A stretch of DNA of 64,000 bases from Microvirga sp. (GTDB lineage: Bacteria; Pseudomonadota; Alphaproteobacteria; Rhizobiales; Beijerinckiaceae), in contig JAQSWQ010000039.1 in assembly GCA_029266525.1 (NCBI GenBank), positions 20,018 to 84,017 of the forward strand. Direction: 5' to 3'. Below are positions 61,366 through 64,000 of this stretch, in pieces. Both the position numbers and the translations under genes were made by a program. Position 1 is the first letter of the stretch. Every line of letters starts with the position of its first letter. The notes under the pieces are model-generated. The model was not told the DNA's origin. It saw only the letters and a list, made by a program, of their open reading frames with translations, and made no database searches.

Positions 61366-62874
61366 ATGCGCCTCGCCTCGAGCCCCCTCCGCTTCGCTGC
61401 CGCAACGCTGGCGCTCCTCGCGTGCGCTGCGCTCGCGACCGCGCAGGAAGCTAAGGTCACCTTCCTGCTCACCAACGACGTCTACCAGATGTCCGAGGAG
61501 AAGGGGCAGGGCGGCATGGCGCGGCTCGCGGCGATCGTGAAGGCCGAGCGGGCAAAGGGCGGGACCGTGCTCTTCGTTCATGCCGGCGACACCTGGTCGC
61601 CCTGCCTGCTCTGCGGCTTCGACCAGGGCGCCCATATGGTGGCGCTGTTCAACGAATTCCCGCCGGACGTCTTCGTGCCGGGGAACCACGAGTTCGATTT
61701 CGGCAAGGAGGTCTATTTCAAGCGCCGAGGCGAGGCGAGATTCCCGTTCCTCGCCGCAAACCTGCGCGGTCCGGACGGGCAGCCGCTGCCCGACCACCAG
61801 GACCGCATCATAGTGCAGGCGAACGGCGTCAGGATCGGCATCGCCGGCATCGCGCTCGAGGCGACCACGAACCTTTCGAGCGCCGGCGACCTCAGATTCC
61901 TGCCGGAGCTCGAGACGCTGCGCGCCCAGACGAAGACGCTGAAGGAGGAGGGCGCCGATCTCGTCGTCGCGGTCACGCACACGAACTTCACGACCGACAT
62001 GCAGATCGTGAACCAGCGCCTCGTGGACCTGCTCCTCACCGGTCACGACCACGATCTGCGCCTGTTCTATGACGGCAATACCGTCATGGCCGAGTCGGGC
62101 GAGGATGCGCATTACGTGATCGCGATCGACCTCGACATTTCGGTCAAGTCCGAAGCAGGCCAGCGCCGGGCAACATGGACGCCGCGCTTCCGCATCATCA
62201 ACAGCGCCGACGTCACGCCCGACCCGGTGGTCGCCGCGAAGGTGAAGGTCTATGAGAGCGAGCTCTCGAAGGAGCTCGACGTGCCGCTCGGCACGACTGC
62301 CGTCGAGCTCGACACCCGCAACGCCGCCGTGCGGCACCAGGAAAGCGGGTTCGGCAACCTCGTCGCCGACGCCATCCGCGCCTCGACCGGCGCCGACGTC
62401 GCGATCGTCAATGGCGGCGGCATCCGCGCGAACCGCAACTATGCGCCGGGAACGGTGCTGACCCGGCGCGACATCCTCTCGGAGATGCCCTTCGGCAACA
62501 CCACCGTGATGATCGAGCTCACCGGGGCGGACTTGAAGACAGCGCTCGAGAACGGCTTCTCGCAGGTCGAGCACCCCGCCGGCCGGTTCCCGCAGATTTC
62601 CGGGATGAATGTCGTCGTCGACCGCGGCAACCCGCCGGGATGGCGGGTGACGGCGGTGACGATCGCAGGACAGCCTCTGCATGAGGCGCGCCGCTACCGC
62701 GTCGCGACCAACAACTTCATGCTGCGCGGCGGCGACGGCTATTCGGTCTTCACGCCGGCGAAGCGCCTGATCGGGGAGACCGACGGCAAGCTCATGGCCG
62801 GCGAGGTCATGGCCCATATCCGCAAGCTCGGCACGGTGGCGACAAAGCCGGAAGGCCGCATCGTCATCCGATGA
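61366..62874 (+). CDS. Secreted 5'-nucleotidase/2',3'-cyclic phosphodiesterase-type phosphatase
   Basis: 502 aa. GGAGA six bases before the ATG at 61366 favours that start over the ATG at 61360. The signal peptide is cut near ATAQ (residues 22-25). The metallophosphatase domain has LLTNDVYQM, HAGDTWSP, PGNHEFDFG and TGHDHD; the C-terminal 5'-nucleotidase domain has NLVADAIRAST and NGGGIRANRNY. It hydrolyses nucleotides in the periplasm to recover phosphate or nucleosides. The last four bases overlap ung. Confidence 0.93.
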   Translation: MRLASSPLRFAAATLALLACAALATAQEAKVTFLLTNDVYQMSEEKGQGGMARLAAIVKAERAKGGTVLFVHAGDTWSPCLLCGFDQGAHMVALFNEFPPDVFVPGNHEFDFGKEVYFKRRGEARFPFLAANLRGPDGQPLPDHQDRIIVQANGVRIGIAGIALEATTNLSSAGDLRFLPELETLRAQTKTLKEEGADLVVAVTHTNFTTDMQIVNQRLVDLLLTGHDHDLRLFYDGNTVMAESGEDAHYVIAIDLDISVKSEAGQRRATWTPRFRIINSADVTPDPVVAAKVKVYESELSKELDVPLGTTAVELDTRNAAVRHQESGFGNLVADAIRASTGADVAIVNGGGIRANRNYAPGTVLTRRDILSEMPFGNTTVMIELTGADLKTALENGFSQVEHPAGRFPQISGMNVVVDRGNPPGWRVTAVTIAGQPLHEARRYRVATNNFMLRGGDGYSVFTPAKRLIGETDGKLMAGEVMAHIRKLGTVATKPEGRIVIR

Positions 62875-63617
62875 CCGGCCGGGTCGCTGCGGCGCTCGCC
62901 GATTTCCGCGCGGATCCCGGCACGGCGGGCTGGCGCGCCCTGCCCTTCTTCGCAGACGGCTCGGCGGATGCGATCGCGGAGGCGCTCGACCGCCGTATCG
63001 CCGGAGGCACGGAGGTGCTGCCGCCTGCGCAGGCGATCTTCTCGGCGCTCAGGCTCGCGCCACTCGCGCGCGTGAAGGCGGTGATCCTCGGCCAGGACCC
63101 CTATCCGACGCCCGGCGACGCGCATGGCCTCGCCTTCTCCTATGTCGGGCAGCGGCGCCTCCCGCCCTCGCTCAAGACCATCCTCGCCGAGATGGCCGAG
63201 GACCTCGGCTGCCCGTCGCCCGCGACCGGCGACCTCTCGCAATGGGCGCGCCAGGGCGTGCTCCTCCTCAACACGGCGCTGACGGTCGAGGCGAGAACGC
63301 CGGGCGCGCATCTCAGGCTGGGATGGGCGGCGCTCGCCGACCAGGCCGTCGCGGCGGTCTCGGCGCAGCGCCCGGCGGTCGCGTTCCTGCTCTGGGGCGG
63401 GCCGGCGCGCAAGCGCGCCGCGCTGATCGACCGGCAGAAGCACTTGGTGCTCGAATGCGGCCACCCCTCTCCGCTCAATCGCCTCAACGACTTCCGCGGC
63501 ACGCGGCCGTTCTCGCGCGCGAATGCATGGCTGGCAGAGCACGGGGAGGAGCCGATCGAGTGGCGGCTTGACTGGTCGCCGCAGGCGCCGATGCGGGCTG
63601 CCGATCCAGCCTGCTGA
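62871..63617 (+). CDS. ung: Uracil-DNA glycosylase, family 1
   Basis: 248 aa. The catalytic water-activating Asp D76 in GQDPYP, the phenylalanine-containing uracil pocket region GLAFSYV, and the catalytic histidine H198 in HPSPL are all present. It removes uracil from DNA. Its ATG overlaps the phosphatase stop (ATGA), so it is translated together with that gene. Confidence 0.95.
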   Translation: MTGRVAAALADFRADPGTAGWRALPFFADGSADAIAEALDRRIAGGTEVLPPAQAIFSALRLAPLARVKAVILGQDPYPTPGDAHGLAFSYVGQRRLPPSLKTILAEMAEDLGCPSPATGDLSQWARQGVLLLNTALTVEARTPGAHLRLGWAALADQAVAAVSAQRPAVAFLLWGGPARKRAALIDRQKHLVLECGHPSPLNRLNDFRGTRPFSRANAWLAEHGEEPIEWRLDWSPQAPMRAADPAC

Positions 63618-64000
63618 CCGGGAGGTTGGGAAGGCGCGCGCCGATATCGCGCGACCTTTCGGTCCGCGGCTTCGCTGCAGTTCCGCTCGCGCCCTTCGAG
63701 GGCGGCGCGGGAGGCTTGGCCGCCGTCCGCTCCGACGGATCGGAGAACGGAGGGTCGGAGAAGAAGTCGAAGAGGTCGGACCTGCCGCACCTCCCGCGCG
63801 CGGTGTTTTGAGGCTTGCTCCCGGTGTCCCTGGGCCGCGAGATCCACCCTTTACGCGGAGAGCCCATAACGGGGTTCACGCGTCCCCGGTCGCGAGCCGG
63901 GGTTCGGTCCACCAGGCTTGGGCCTGCCCCGCCGGACGGGCGCGTTCTCCCCTCCGACGAAGCCACCGCTCCCGACCCGCATGAGCCACGCTGCGCACAC
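63618..64000. other. Gene-free stretch at the right end of the window
   Basis: 383 bases with no supportable gene. It holds the hairpin after ung and a short GC hairpin near 63890. Open frames on both strands are Arg/Pro/Gly-rich and do not look like protein. An ATG at 63980 could begin a gene beyond the window, but only seven codons are visible. Confidence 0.5.
63631..63658 (+). terminator. Hairpin downstream of ung
   Basis: cgcgcg (63635-63640) pairs with cgcgcg (63648-63653) over a 7-nt loop, extended by aagg with cctt across a one-base bulge. It starts 14 bases after the ung stop. The stem is followed by a few T residues, so an intrinsic terminator is plausible. Confidence 0.4.

Noticed and set aside
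63484..63984. Several open frames at the right end
   Set aside because: Both strands give Arg/Pro/Ser-rich sequences without domains or start signals, as expected of non-coding GC-rich DNA.

Overview
The window is about 64 kb of GC-rich, densely coding chromosome from an alphaproteobacterium, most likely a Hyphomicrobiales (Rhizobiales) member. The evidence is the high GC content, GTG and TTG starts, the petABC order for the bc1 complex, the dapF-mtaB-ftsY block with a nearby septation protein A gene, an Flp pilin, a TRAP transporter and many sugar-acid enzymes. I see no rRNA, tRNA, CRISPR array, insertion sequence, prophage or replication origin. The genus cannot be fixed by reading alone.

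Layout. 1-3.1 kb: a beta-hydroxyacid dehydrogenase and several small exported or membrane proteins. 3.2-8.3 kb: a tetR-adaptor-RND pump operon behind a 30-bp palindrome, ending at a shared hairpin with a convergent 57-aa Flp pilin gene. 8.6-14.6 kb: KDPG aldolase, a DUF533 membrane protein, an aminotransferase, a VapBC pair and an IlvD/Edd sugar-acid dehydratase. 14.6-19.8 kb: a HEPN-like two-gene module, an isocitrate-lyase/PEP-mutase family enzyme, a double-GNAT protein, an SDR, a DUF433/DUF5615 toxin-antitoxin pair and a D-erythronate dehydrogenase-like protein. 19.9-26.3 kb: a membrane cyclase with a large C-terminal region, a Zn amidohydrolase, a glycine-rich repeat protein and a divergent GH13 enzyme. 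26.4-30.4 kb: a DapA-family lyase divergent from a dctPQM TRAP transporter.

30.4-38.8 kb: ftsY, mtaB and dapF (minus strand), a GyrI-like secreted protein, a metallo-beta-lactamase-fold hydrolase, yciB, an FAH-family hydrolase, and a membrane protein coupled to a TetR regulator behind alternating half-sites. 38.8-44.2 kb: a Zn alcohol dehydrogenase, small secreted proteins, a DUF1003 protein, and divergent MFS and MATE exporters. 44.4-50.5 kb: petABC, an MFS exporter and a flavocytochrome c sulfide dehydrogenase pair (fccA-fccB). 50.6-53.1 kb: a class A penicillin-binding protein with a C-terminal nuclease-like extension. 53.2-58.3 kb: an orphan substrate-binding protein, a metallo-hydrolase and a DUF1499/M48/DUF898 membrane cluster. 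58.3-63.6 kb: an acyl-CoA ligase, ferrochelatase, a secreted 5'-nucleotidase-type phosphatase and uracil-DNA glycosylase.

How the genes may work together. Several enzymes fit non-phosphorylative breakdown of sugar acids: dehydratase, SDR, FAH hydrolase, aldolases, and carboxylate uptake by the TRAP system. Sulfide electrons from FccAB could enter the cytochrome c pool that the bc1 complex also feeds. Three gene pairs look like toxin-antitoxin or HEPN modules. The items most worth a second look are the penicillin-binding protein/nuclease-like fusion, the HEPN-like pair, the cyclase with an apparent extracytoplasmic region, the GH13 protein lacking its region I Asn-His, the two palindromic operators at the TetR genes, and the hairpin after the orphan substrate-binding protein.
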